Source: Clostridia bacterium
GTDB taxonomy: Bacteria; Bacillota; Clostridia; Christensenellales; Borkfalkiaceae
Direction of reading: 5' to 3'
Assembly (NCBI GenBank): GCA_017502525.1
Contig: JAFVUV010000026.1
Coordinates: 1-46,968, forward strand
Length of the DNA: 46,968 nucleotides
Part shown: positions 26,302-35,229 of the stretch, piece by piece
How positions within the stretch are numbered: position 1 is the stretch's first letter
Layout: every line of letters begins with the position of its first letter
Notes under the pieces: model-generated
What the model was told of the DNA's origin: nothing
The model's database searches: none
Seen by the model: only the letters and a program-made list of their open reading frames with translations
Made by a program: the position numbers and the translations under genes

Positions 26302-27071
26302 TGTATATTGATACGCATTGTCATCTTCACGACGAGAAATTTACTGATATTGATAGCGTTGTTGAAGAATATTTGAAAAACGGCGTAGATATAGCAATAA
26401 ATATGGGGTGCGAATCTACTTCTAGTTTGCAAGGTAAGTTATTAGCTGAAAAGTATGATTCAGTTTATTTTGCCGCGGGGTGTCATCCTAGCGATTCAAA
26501 TCAGTTTAACCAAAACGAGTTTGATAAAATTGCACAACTAACTTCTGACGAAAAGTGTGTTGCGATTGGTGAAATTGGATTGGATTTTTATTGGGAGCCG
26601 TACGACAAAGAAGAGCAAAAGCAATGTTTTTTAGCGCAAATTGAACTTGCAAAGCAAGAAAAATTGCCCATTTGTATTCATAGCAGAAACGCAACTGAAG
26701 ACATGTTAAAACTCTTAAAAAGCAATAAAGACAAGTTGCTTTACGGCGGGGTGATGCATTGCTTTTCGGGTAGTGTTGAAACAGCGTCTGAACTTATTAA
26801 GTTAGGGCTATATATATCATTTGCAGGGCCTTTAACTTTTAAAAACGCAAACCAACTTCTTGAAGTTGCAAAATTTGTTCCCGACGAGTTGTGTTTGACT
26901 GAAACGGATAGTCCGTATCTTGCGCCACATCCATTGCGTGGAACGGTTAACACTCCAAAAAATATCCCGGTTATAACAGCTACTTTAGCACAACTAAAAA
27001 ATAAAGATAACGTTGAGTTTGCTAATCAAGTTAAGATTAATGCAAAAAGGTTGTTTTACAAATTAAAATAA
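26301..27071 (+). CDS. tatD: TatD-family metal-dependent hydrolase
   Basis: A 256-residue TIM-barrel deoxyribonuclease-type protein. The metal ligands are in DTHCHL (residues 4-9), GEIGLDFYW (about 94-102), IHSRNA (about 126-131) and HCF (about 153-155), with the final catalytic Asp in ETDSPYL (about 201). It follows metG with a TAATG overlap, the order also seen in Bacillus (metS-yabD). Closest role: 3'-5' DNA exonuclease; in vivo substrate uncertain. Confidence 0.92.
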   Translation: MYIDTHCHLHDEKFTDIDSVVEEYLKNGVDIAINMGCESTSSLQGKLLAEKYDSVYFAAGCHPSDSNQFNQNEFDKIAQLTSDEKCVAIGEIGLDFYWEPYDKEEQKQCFLAQIELAKQEKLPICIHSRNATEDMLKLLKSNKDKLLYGGVMHCFSGSVETASELIKLGLYISFAGPLTFKNANQLLEVAKFVPDELCLTETDSPYLAPHPLRGTVNTPKNIPVITATLAQLKNKDNVEFANQVKINAKRLFYKLK

Positions 27072-27104
27072 TATAAAAATAATAGTAAAAAAGAAGAATA
27101 ATAG

Positions 27105-27148
27105 CAAAATAAAGCCGAAAATACTTTCGACTTTATTTTGTATCTTTT
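27105..27148 (+). terminator. Terminator after tatD
   Basis: Long stem CAAAATAAAG-C-CGAAA (27105-27120) with TTTCG-A-CTTTATTTTG (27125-27140), one mismatch, then TATCTTTTCT. Confidence 0.8.
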
Positions 27149-27176
27149 CTCACTTCATTTGTAAAAATGATTGATA

Positions 27177-27206
27177 GTAAAGAATTTCTCTTTACGTTAT
27201 TATAAT
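27177..27206 (+). promoter_or_regulatory. Putative promoter and dyad before rsmA
   Basis: A perfect TATAAT (27201-27206) has no good -35 at 17 bases. Instead a perfect inverted repeat, GTAAAGA (27177-27183) and TCTTTAC (27189-27195), occupies the -35 and spacer. It could be an operator or an activator site. Confidence 0.4.
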
Positions 27207-27248
27207 GTGTAATATTGCTTAAATTATACGAAAAAATACAGGTAAAAA

Positions 27249-28097
27249 ATGGATAAATCACTAAAAAGTATTTTAATAAAACACGGTTTTTCTTTTAAAA
27301 AAGCATACGGACAAAACTTTTTAACCGATACTAACCTTTTAGATGAAATAGTTGAAAAAGCAGGTGTAACTGAAAACGACACCGTTTTAGAAATAGGTTG
27401 TGGTGCGGGAGCATTGACTTATGCGCTTTCTAAAAAAGCAAAGCGTGTCGTTGGATATGAAATAGACCAAAAATTAAAGCCTGTTTTGCAAGAAACCGTG
27501 GGTGATTGTAAAAACGTTGAGATTGTTTTCGGCGACATAATGAAGCAAAAATTAACAGACGTTGAAAACAAGCTTGGCGGAGAGTATATTATGGTTGCAA
27601 ACTTGCCATATTATATTACCACACCCATTATAATGCATTTTTTAGAAAATGCTAAAAAAATTAAAGCAATGGTTATAATGGTGCAAGAAGAAGTTGCGTA
27701 TAGACTTGCGGCAAAAGCGGGGAGTTCAGATTATGGCGCAATCACCGTTGGCATTAATTTAAGGGGAAACGCACAAGTGGTTTTACGTGTACCGCGTGAA
27801 AAATTTACTCCGTCGCCTAACGTTGATTCTGCAGTTACTAAAATTGTAATAGAAAGCGGTAAATTTAACGGAGTAGATTTAACTAAAGTTCGTGATGCTG
27901 TAAGATGTGGTTTTTCTAGCAGAAGAAAAATGTTTGTTAACAACATTATGAATACTTATAAAATCCCTAGAAGTGAAGCGGAAAATTGTTTGATTAGCGC
28001 AGGTCTTGAAACTACTGTTAGAGGTGAAAGTTTATCTGCGCAAGATTACGTTAATTTATCTAAATTTTTACCGGAGAGGGCTAATAAAAATGGCTGA
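27249..28097 (+). CDS. rsmA: 16S rRNA (adenine1518-N6/adenine1519-N6)-dimethyltransferase
   Basis: Also called KsgA; dimethylates two adenines in the 3' terminal helix 45 of 16S rRNA during 30S assembly. The 282-residue protein starts with the family-typical FSFKKAYGQNFL, has the SAM motif LEIGCGAGALT (about 47-57) and the catalytic NLPYYIT (about 119-125). It heads a unit in which rdgB overlaps by 8 bases and cysK follows. The RNase M5 gene that often precedes it in Bacillus is absent here. Confidence 0.95.
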   Translation: MDKSLKSILIKHGFSFKKAYGQNFLTDTNLLDEIVEKAGVTENDTVLEIGCGAGALTYALSKKAKRVVGYEIDQKLKPVLQETVGDCKNVEIVFGDIMKQKLTDVENKLGGEYIMVANLPYYITTPIIMHFLENAKKIKAMVIMVQEEVAYRLAAKAGSSDYGAITVGINLRGNAQVVLRVPREKFTPSPNVDSAVTKIVIESGKFNGVDLTKVRDAVRCGFSSRRKMFVNNIMNTYKIPRSEAENCLISAGLETTVRGESLSAQDYVNLSKFLPERANKNG

Positions 28098-28665
28098 AAA
28101 ACAAAAGATAGTATTAGCAAGTGGGAATCAACATAAAATAAAAGAAATTGCTCAAATGTTACCCGAATATGAAGTGGTTGGATATAAACAATTAGGTTTT
28201 GACCAAGAAATTATTGAAGATGGCAATACTTTTTATGAAAATGCGCTTATTAAAGCAAAAACAGTAAGCGAAGCGCTCAATCTTCCTGCACTTGCTGACG
28301 ATAGCGGTATATGTGTGGATGCTCTCGGTGGTATGCCGGGTATTTATTCTGCTAGATACGCAGGGGATGGCGTTGATGCGCATAATAACGCGTTATTGCT
28401 TAAAAATATGCAAGGAATAGATAACAGAAATGCAAAATTCGTATGTTGTATGGTGTTTTATAAGCCAAACGGTGAAATTATTACCGCGACTGGCGAAACG
28501 CATGGACTTGTTATGGACCATGAAGAAGGCGAAAACGGATTTGGATACGACCCCTTATTTTATAGTTTAGATTTAAATAAATGTCTTGGCATAGCAAGTG
28601 CTGAAGAAAAAAATAAAATCAGTCACCGTTTTAGAGCTATAAAACAATTAAAAGATAAATTGTGA
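28090..28665 (+). CDS. rdgB: XTP/dITP diphosphatase
   Basis: A 191-residue Ham1/RdgB house-cleaning pyrophosphatase that hydrolyses non-canonical purine triphosphates (dITP, XTP) to monophosphates. Motifs are LASGNQHKIKEI (about 9-20), DDSGICVDALGGMPGIYSAR (about 69-88), and the C-terminal SHRFRAI. I choose the ATG at 28090, preceded by GGAGAGG about 9 bases upstream and overlapping the rsmA stop by 8 bases. An upstream in-frame ATG (28006) lies inside rsmA and gives an unrelated extension. Confidence 0.94.
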   Translation: MAEKQKIVLASGNQHKIKEIAQMLPEYEVVGYKQLGFDQEIIEDGNTFYENALIKAKTVSEALNLPALADDSGICVDALGGMPGIYSARYAGDGVDAHNNALLLKNMQGIDNRNAKFVCCMVFYKPNGEIITATGETHGLVMDHEEGENGFGYDPLFYSLDLNKCLGIASAEEKNKISHRFRAIKQLKDKL

Positions 28666-28677
28666 TAAAAGGTTTAT

Positions 28678-29604
28678 ATGAAGATATATAATGGAATTGA
28701 CAATTTAATAGGTAACACTCCACTTTTAAGGTTAAACAACATTGAAAAAGCACTTAATCTTAAAGCAAAAATCGTTGCTAAATTAGAATATTTAAATCCA
28801 GCAGGAAGCGTGAAAGATAGAGCAGCTCTATTTATGCTTAATGATGCCGAACAAAAAGGATTAATTAAAACTGGCGCAACAATAATTGAACCAACAAGTG
28901 GTAATACGGGGATAGGCCTTGCTGCTTTAGGTGCGTCAAGGGGTTATAAAGTTGTTTTAACTATGCCTGATACTATGAGTATTGAAAGGGTGAATCTATT
29001 AAAAGCTTATGGGGCTGAAGTCGTTTTAACTGAAGGAAAGTTGGGCATGAAAGGCGCGATAGATAAAGCGGAACAAATAAAGCAAAACACGCCTAACAGC
29101 ATTATTATCGGTCAATTCGATAACCCTTCTAATCCATTAGCGCATTACGTTACTACGGCTCAAGAAATTTGGGAAGATACCGAAGGGCAAGTAGACGCGT
29201 TTATAGCGGGCATCGGCACAGGCGGAACGATATCGGGAACGGGGAAATATTTAAAAGAAAAAAACCCAAAAATACATATCGTAGGGGTTGAGCCTGAAAA
29301 CTCACCTTTATTGACAAAAGGCAAGGCGGGGGCTCATAAAATTCAAGGAATAGGCGCAAACTTTATTCCTAAAAATTTTGATGATAGATATTGCGATAAG
29401 GTTGTTGCCGTATCCGACGAACAGGCGTTTGAATGTGCGCGACTTATTGCTAAAAAAGAAGGAGTTTTAGTAGGGATTTCATCAGGTGCAGCATTATCAG
29501 TTGCAATTAGTATGGCAAAAAGTGATGAGAACGATGGAAAAACTATAATTGTTTTGTTGCCCGACACAGGGGATAGATACTTGTCAACCGAACTTTTTAA
29601 ATAG
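28678..29604 (+). CDS. cysK: Cysteine synthase (O-acetylserine sulfhydrylase)
   Basis: Makes L-cysteine from O-acetylserine and sulfide with PLP. The 308-residue protein has the cofactor lysine Lys46 in NPAGSVKDRAA, the substrate loop TSGNTG (about 73-78) and the phosphate-binding loop GTGGT (about 181-185). It begins 12 bases after rdgB and is the last gene of the rsmA-rdgB-cysK unit. No T-box or S-box leader was seen upstream. Confidence 0.94.
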   Translation: MKIYNGIDNLIGNTPLLRLNNIEKALNLKAKIVAKLEYLNPAGSVKDRAALFMLNDAEQKGLIKTGATIIEPTSGNTGIGLAALGASRGYKVVLTMPDTMSIERVNLLKAYGAEVVLTEGKLGMKGAIDKAEQIKQNTPNSIIIGQFDNPSNPLAHYVTTAQEIWEDTEGQVDAFIAGIGTGGTISGTGKYLKEKNPKIHIVGVEPENSPLLTKGKAGAHKIQGIGANFIPKNFDDRYCDKVVAVSDEQAFECARLIAKKEGVLVGISSGAALSVAISMAKSDENDGKTIIVLLPDTGDRYLSTELFK

Positions 29605-29630
29605 ATTTAACACTTTGAAAATTAGAAAAA

Positions 29631-29652
29631 AAGCCACCCAAAAGGGTGGCTT
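29631..29652. terminator. Terminator between cysK and rpmB
   Basis: A 9-bp perfect stem, AAGCCACCC (29631-29639) with GGGTGGCTT (29644-29652). The T run is strong on the minus strand (after rpmB) and weak on the plus strand. Confidence 0.8.
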
Positions 29653-29681
29653 GTAAAGTTTAAATAAAATTTACAATAAAA

Positions 29682-29873
29682 TTATGCTCTTTCAACTTTA
29701 CCGCTCTTTAAACATCTAGTGCAAACGTATTCTTTAGATACGGTACCATTAGCACTTTTAACCGAAACTTTTTGAAGGTTTGCTTCGTATAATTTTGGGG
29801 TTTTACGGTTTGAGTGGCTAACTAAGTTACCAGAAAGTTTACCTTTACCGCAAACACTACATACTCTACTCAT
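29682..29873 (-). CDS. rpmB: 50S ribosomal protein L28
   Basis: A 63-residue ribosomal protein of the zinc-ribbon (C+) form: two CxxC pairs, CSVC (5-8) and CTRC (56-59). The internal VSHSNRKTPKLYEANLQKV segment is diagnostic. A GGAGGA lies before the ATG. Gene order with the divergent asp23-fakA-recG cluster is the usual one in Bacillota. Confidence 0.96.
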   Translation of the reverse strand: MSRVCSVCGKGKLSGNLVSHSNRKTPKLYEANLQKVSVKSANGTVSKEYVCTRCLKSGKVERA

Positions 29874-30030
29874 ATTACTAATCCTCCGTTTTTGGAATAT
29901 TTTTATTTTTCAACAACAAATACTCTACCATATTATCTGCAAAAAAGCAACTGAATTAAAGTCAAAATTTTAAATTTTAATTAAATATTTTATATATAAG
30001 CAAAAAATTTTAATTATATTAAATAAAGGG

Positions 30031-30059
30031 TTGCAAAATTCAATTAAATATTGTAAAAT
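30031..30059 (+). promoter_or_regulatory. Promoter of asp23-fakA
   Basis: TTGCAA (30031-30036), 17 bases, TAAAAT (30054-30059). The rest of the 29874-30086 region is very AT-rich and I see nothing else in it. Confidence 0.7.
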
Positions 30060-30086
30060 AATTATAACGCTTAATGTGAGGTTATT

Positions 30087-30437
30087 ATGTCTGTAAAAAC
30101 AAACAACATATACGGCAAAATAGTAATTACTGATAAAACGATAGAACGTTTTATTTATAACGTTGCTATGGATTGCTACGGCATAGTTGAATTTACGCCA
30201 AAAAACCTTGTTGATTCCGTTGTTGATTTTTTCAAATATGGCACGGATGTGAAAGGTGTAAAAGTCCATTCTTCTGGGGATAGGATTTTTATTGACCTTG
30301 CCGTAATCGTAAAATACGGTGTGTCAATCAAGGCAGTTGTTGAAGCACTTAAAGAATCGGTGAAATATAAAGTTGAACGTTTTACCGGTATGATTGTTGA
30401 TACAATCAACGTCAAAGTAATGGGTGTAAAAAATTAA
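30087..30437 (+). CDS. Asp23/Gls24 family envelope stress response protein
   Basis: A 116-residue cytoplasmic protein of the Asp23 family (YloU in Bacillus). The pattern starts with NIYGKIVITDKTIE and continues with the hydrophobic-alternating core VFIDLAVIVKYGVSI (about 70-84). Family members are abundant, and some are tethered to the membrane by AmaF-type partners. The gene is always found just before fakA (yloV) in this cluster, and the function is linked to envelope stress only loosely. Confidence 0.9.
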   Translation: MSVKTNNIYGKIVITDKTIERFIYNVAMDCYGIVEFTPKNLVDSVVDFFKYGTDVKGVKVHSSGDRIFIDLAVIVKYGVSIKAVVEALKESVKYKVERFTGMIVDTINVKVMGVKN

Positions 30438-30483
30438 GCGTAATAAAATAAGTTTATAATGCCCGTGTGGGCAGGAGTAATAT

Positions 30484-32112
30484 ATGCAAAAAATTATTAA
30501 TGGCGCAATGCTCAAATCTATGATTTTGACTGCGGCTAAACTTCTTGAAGTTAATAGAGCAAATATAGACGCACTTAACGTATTCCCAGTACCTGACGGA
30601 GATACTGGTACGAACATGTCGCTTACTATACAATCAGCGGTAAAAGAACTTGTTCAATGCCGTTCAAATAAAGTTGTTGACGTTGCCGAAGCAGTTAGTA
30701 AAGGAGCACTTCGTGGTGCGAGAGGTAATTCAGGCGTTATTTTGTCACAAGTATTAAGAGGGTTTTGTAACGTAGTTAGAAAATCTGAAGAAATTGATAC
30801 AAAACTTTTTGCGCAAGCTTTAGTTTCAGGCGCAGAAGTTGCATATGGTGCGGTAAGCAAACCCAAAGAAGGTACGATGCTTACAGTTGCTAGAATGGTT
30901 GCTGAACACGCACAATCAACGCGTGGTAAACATAAAGATTTTGAGGAATTTTTACCTGAAATTATATCTGCAGGTAATAAAGCAGTGGAACTTACGCCTA
31001 CGCTTTTACCTGTCCTTAAAAAAGCAGGCGTAGTTGACGCTGGCGGTAAAGGATTGATGTGCTTATACGAAGGTATGTATAAGGCTTTGATGGGTGAAAC
31101 CGTTAGTGAAGAAGCTGTTGTTTCCGACGTTAAATCTAACGATTCTGTGCTTGAACACGCAGAAATAATGAATCTTGGAACGATAGAATTTGCATATTGT
31201 ACGGAATTTTTTATTATAAATATTAAAAAACAAACGACTCTTGCCGATATTGAACGTTTACGTGAATATTTGATGACTATCGGTGATTGTGTTATCGTAA
31301 TAGGCGACCTTGAATTCGTTAAAGTTCACGTGCATACTAACCAACCGGGTGACGCAATTAGCAAAGCGTTAAAACTTGGCGAACTTGATAAACTTAAAAT
31401 TGAGAATATGCTTGAGCAAAACCGTGAACTTCTCAAAAAATATGAAGAAGAAAAGAAAGAAATCGGTATGATAAGCGTATCTGCTGGTGACGGTATAACT
31501 AGCATATTTAAGGATTTAATGGTTGATGCCGTAATTGAAGGCGGTCAATCAATGAACCCGTCTGCAGACGACATTGCTAACGCTGCGCATCGTGTCAATG
31601 CTGATAACGTTTTTGTTTTCCCGAACAATAAGAATATTATTCTTGCTGCTGAACAAGCAAAATCCTTAGTTGAAAACAAGAAAATTCACGTTATTCCTAC
31701 TAAAAATATACCGCAAGGGTTTGCTGCGGCTTTAGCATTTAACCCCGAACTTCCCGTAGATCAAAACAAAACGAACATGATACATGCCTTAGACTCGGTA
31801 ACTGTTGGGCAAGTTACTTACGCGGTGCGTAACACAAAATTATACGGTTTTGATTTGAAAATTGGCGACGTTATGGGACTTGATAATAAAAAGATTCTTG
31901 CTAAAGGTGATAACGTAAGCGAAGTTACTATAGAATTAATAGAAAAATTGCGTAACGGTGAAGAAATCATAACTTTATATTATGGTCAAGACGTAACTGA
32001 AGAAGACGCAATGAAATTACAAGAAGCTATAATGGAAAAATACCCCGACTGTGACGTTGAAGTTCATTACGGTGGACAACCCATTTACTATTACTATATA
32101 GCGTTAGAATAA
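30484..32112 (+). CDS. fakA: Fatty acid kinase catalytic subunit FakA-like (DAK2/YloV)
   Basis: A 542-residue protein with an N-terminal DhaL/DAK2 ATP-binding domain: NVFPVPDGDTGTNMSL at about 32-47, GARGNSGVILSQ at about 80-91, and DAGGKGL near 184-190. A central and a C-terminal DAK1/DegV-like domain follow. FakA phosphorylates fatty acids bound to a DegV-family FakB protein, feeding exogenous fatty acids to phospholipid synthesis. A candidate FakB is encoded 4 kb downstream (36025-36870). GGAG precedes the ATG; a terminator follows the stop. Confidence 0.92.
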   Translation: MQKIINGAMLKSMILTAAKLLEVNRANIDALNVFPVPDGDTGTNMSLTIQSAVKELVQCRSNKVVDVAEAVSKGALRGARGNSGVILSQVLRGFCNVVRKSEEIDTKLFAQALVSGAEVAYGAVSKPKEGTMLTVARMVAEHAQSTRGKHKDFEEFLPEIISAGNKAVELTPTLLPVLKKAGVVDAGGKGLMCLYEGMYKALMGETVSEEAVVSDVKSNDSVLEHAEIMNLGTIEFAYCTEFFIINIKKQTTLADIERLREYLMTIGDCVIVIGDLEFVKVHVHTNQPGDAISKALKLGELDKLKIENMLEQNRELLKKYEEEKKEIGMISVSAGDGITSIFKDLMVDAVIEGGQSMNPSADDIANAAHRVNADNVFVFPNNKNIILAAEQAKSLVENKKIHVIPTKNIPQGFAAALAFNPELPVDQNKTNMIHALDSVTVGQVTYAVRNTKLYGFDLKIGDVMGLDNKKILAKGDNVSEVTIELIEKLRNGEEIITLYYGQDVTEEDAMKLQEAIMEKYPDCDVEVHYGGQPIYYYYIALE

Positions 32113-32116
32113 AGTT

Positions 32117-32146
32117 AAGGGAAAGAGAAATCTTTCCCTTTTTTAT
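32117..32146 (+). terminator. Terminator or attenuator between fakA and recG
   Basis: A 10-bp perfect stem, AAGGGAAAGA (32117-32126) with TCTTTCCCTT (32131-32140), GAAA tetraloop and a following T run. recG starts about 10 bases later, so recG is probably expressed by readthrough. Confidence 0.8.
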
Positions 32147-32155
32147 AGAGGTAAA

Positions 32156-34167
32156 ATGGAACTTAATAAAATTCGTGGGATTAACGAAAAACGCGAAAGT
32201 GATTTGAATAAATTAGATATTTACGATACCGCAGATTTGATGCGGTATTTTCCGCGCGCATATCTTGATTTAAGGCAAAAGCAACTATTGAAATACGTTT
32301 ATCATAATGACGTTGTATTGACTGCCGCAAAAGTTGTAAGTATGCCTGTAACTCGCTATTATAGACGTGGTGGCGTAGTTAAGGTGATTTGTGAGCAAGA
32401 AGGATTTATGTTTTCGGTATTGTGGTTTAATCAACCTTACGTTGCAAGTAAATTTATCGTTGGAGAAGAATATCTTTTTTATGGCAGAGTTCAAGATAAA
32501 AACGGCGTAGTAAGTTTAGTTAATCCGTCATTTGAACCCTGTGAAAAGGCGTTTAGATTAAAAGGTATCGTACCGCAATATTCAGTTAAGGGAAATTTAA
32601 CGCAAAAAATATTAAGAGATGCAATAAGGTTGTCGGTAGATATTGAAAAACCCAAAAGTATTATTCCATTTAATTTGCAGTTAAAATACGAATTAAGCGA
32701 TTTGTATTCAGCTTATAGAGAAGTTCATAACCCAACTAGTTTTGAAAATGAAAAAAAAGCAGCGGATAGAATTGCCGTTGAAGAATATTTCGCACTTATT
32801 TCTGCATTTAAGTTTATTAAAGGTGGGAGAGAGCAAGTTAGAATAAATAAATACGACTGTTCAGCAAAAGATTTGTTGGAGTTTATAACTTTGCGTTTCC
32901 CTTTTGAGTTTACTAAAGGACAGAAAATGGCGGTAAACGAAATTTTTTCTGATTTAACTAGCAATAAAGTTATGAATAGGCTAATGCAAGGGGACGTAGG
33001 TAGCGGAAAAACTGCAGTTAGTATGTGCTCGATTTTTATTGCGATTAAAAGCGGATATCAAGCGGTAATGCTAGCGCCTACCGAAGTATTAGCGAGACAA
33101 AATTATATAGCCGCACAGCGAGCGTTCCCGGATTATAACGTAGGACTTATTACGGGGTCAATGACTGCGAAAGAAAAGCGTGAAATGAAAAATGCAATAA
33201 AATTCGGATGGTTAAATATTGTCGTTGGAACGCACGCAATACTTCAAGATGACGTTGAGTTTAAAAATCTAGCCTTATGCGTTTGCGACGAACAACAACG
33301 TTTTGGTGTGGCTCAACGCAGTAGTTTATTAAGTAAAGGCGTTACGCCTGACGTTTTAGTTATGAGCGCAACGCCTATTCCAAGAACGTTATCGCTTATT
33401 TTTTTCGGTGATTTAGATATAACGACTATTTCCGATAAGCCTAAAACGCGTATAGAAATTCAAACTAATTTAGTTCCAACGGAAAAGTATAACGATATGC
33501 TTGCTTTTATTAGAAAAGAAATAAAAAATGGAAATCAAGCGTATTTTGTGTGCCCCAAAATTGAAGGAGATGAAGAAGGTGCAATAATTAGTGTAACTGA
33601 ATTGTTTGAAGATTTGCAATCTAAATTACCCGATATAAAAATAGGTTTACTGCACGGCAAAATGAAAGACTCTGATAAAAATGCCGTTATGCAAGATTTT
33701 AAGGATAAAAAATTAGAATTGTTAGTTTCTACTACTGTTGTAGAAGTCGGTGTTGACGTGCCTGATGCTACCGTTATGGTAATTTATAATGCTGAAAGGT
33801 TTGGGTTGTCGCAATTACATCAATTAAGAGGTAGAGTAGGACGTTCAGATAAAAAAGTTATTGTTTTTTATTAACGAGAGCAACGCAAGGTGTAGCAGTA
33901 GAACGATTAAAAGTATTAAAAAATAATAGCGATGGATTTAAAATCTCAGAATATGATTATAAATTGCGCGGTTCTGGTGATTTTATGGGCGATAGACAAA
34001 GTGGTAAATTTATGAACGATTTAGGCTGTCTAAATTATAGTACGGAAGCGATATTTTTAGCAAAAAAAATAAGCGATGAAGCTTTTGAATCTGGTAGAGC
34101 GCTTGACGAGATTAAAGCGGTTGCTATAAGAAAATATCAAAAACTAAAGGATATTACTTTGAACTAA
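32156..34167 (+). pseudogene. recG: ATP-dependent DNA helicase RecG, interrupted by a one-base frameshift
   Basis: RecG remodels stalled forks and branched DNA. The first frame runs 32156-33874 (572 residues): wedge domain, Walker A GDVGSGKT (about 281-288), motif II DEQQ (normally DEQH), SATPIPRT, and motif VI LRGRVGRSDKK. It then stops at TAA. The rest of RecG, beginning SYCFLLTRATQG and containing LRGSGDFMGDRQSGKF, continues in the next frame to 34167. Adding one A to the run of six A at 33851-33856 restores one continuous frame of about 670 residues, the normal length. The downstream part is undamaged, so this is either a sequencing or assembly error, or a very recent mutation. The gene may well be functional in the organism. 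Confidence 0.88.
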
Positions 34168-34176
34168 AGGTGAAAT

Positions 34177-35169
34177 ATGGAAATAAATTTTTTAACAGTA
34201 TTTATAGCAGTTTTCTCGCTAATTTTACTTGCAGTGCCGGGATTTTTGCTTGCAAAATTTAAAATGATGCCAGAAAAAGCGACTGAAGCGTTTTCTGCTA
34301 TGGTTTTATACGGCTGTCAACCCGTGCTTGTTTTTATGAACTTTCAAAAAGAAAAATACGATGCACAAATTGGTTTGAATATGCTTATTGTTGCTGGAAT
34401 ATCTATTGTAGCTCATATCGCGATGGCGTTAATTATTAGTTTAATTATTCGTAATAAAACCAAAGAATCAAAAGTAAACGTCGCTAAGTATGCTTGTGTA
34501 TTCAGTAATTGTGGCTTTATGGGTTTTCCTTTTTTGCAAGCTATATTTCCTAATAGCGGTCAGGTAATGATATATGCAGCAGTTGTTGTTGCGGTTTTTA
34601 ACGTGCTTAACTGGACGCTAGGGGTTTATATGATTACAGGGGAAAGAAAAGAAATTTCGATAAAGAAAATCTTGTTTAATCCTACGATAATTGCTGTTGT
34701 TTTAGGATTTGTAACTTTTTTGATAGCAAAAAAACCGTTAGTTGAATTTTTCGGTGCAAAAGGCGTAGCTTATAACGTTGCAAATAAAGTTAATTCAAGT
34801 CTTCACGTAATAGGTGATATGGTAACGCCGTTATCTCTTACTGTAATAGGTATTAGACTTGCAAACGTTAAATTTAAGCAATTATTTTTAGATGCTACAG
34901 CGTATTTGGTTTGCGCATTTAAACTAATTGGTATGTCGTTGATGGTTATGCTATTAGTGGCTTTTTTACCAATAGACGTTACCGTAAAGTACGTTGTATT
35001 CTTCTTAATGTCAATGCCATCAGCGACTAGTACTGCATTGTTTGCGGTAAAATTTAATAAAGGTGGAGAAAGCGCATCAATTTTCGTCCTGCTATCAACC
35101 GTATTATGTATATTATCTATACCAATAATGTATATAGTTTTTACGTCTGTATTTGGAGTGATAATTTAA
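34177..35169 (+). CDS. AEC (auxin efflux carrier) family transporter
   Basis: A 330-residue polytopic membrane protein with about ten hydrophobic segments in two similar halves of five. The N-terminal half has CQPVLVF near 48-54 and NCGFMGFP near 110-117, typical of AEC carriers (YwkB/MdcF type); the second half has a matching region (TPLSLTVIG, MPSATSTALFAVKF). Bacterial members transport malonate, malate or other organic acids, but the substrate cannot be read here. It starts 9 bases after recG, with AAAGGTG as ribosome binding site, and ends at a strong terminator. Confidence 0.85.
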   Translation: MEINFLTVFIAVFSLILLAVPGFLLAKFKMMPEKATEAFSAMVLYGCQPVLVFMNFQKEKYDAQIGLNMLIVAGISIVAHIAMALIISLIIRNKTKESKVNVAKYACVFSNCGFMGFPFLQAIFPNSGQVMIYAAVVVAVFNVLNWTLGVYMITGERKEISIKKILFNPTIIAVVLGFVTFLIAKKPLVEFFGAKGVAYNVANKVNSSLHVIGDMVTPLSLTVIGIRLANVKFKQLFLDATAYLVCAFKLIGMSLMVMLLVAFLPIDVTVKYVVFFLMSMPSATSTALFAVKFNKGGESASIFVLLSTVLCILSIPIMYIVFTSVFGVII

Positions 35170-35182
35170 TACAATAAATATA

Positions 35183-35219
35183 AAAAACGCCGCAAAGTAA
35201 CAAACTTTGCGGCGTTTTT
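35183..35219. terminator. Bidirectional terminator after the AEC transporter
   Basis: A 15-bp perfect stem, AAAAACGCCGCAAAG (35183-35197) with CTTTGCGGCGTTTTT (35205-35219). It lies between convergent genes. Confidence 0.9.
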
Positions 35220-35229
35220 GTTTTCAAAA

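Noticed and set aside
28006..28089. Upstream ATG for rdgB
   Set aside because: It lies inside rsmA; the family N terminus begins at the ATG at 28090, with GGAGAGG in front.
29970..30269. Minus-strand frame of 99 residues opposite asp23
   Set aside because: Aromatic, AT-driven composition, overlaps the asp23 promoter and coding region, no start signal.
33850..33857. Programmed -1 ribosomal frameshift in recG
   Set aside because: The A run is not in the X-XXY-YYZ phase of a slippery heptamer and no downstream stem-loop was evident; a sequence error or recent mutation is simpler.
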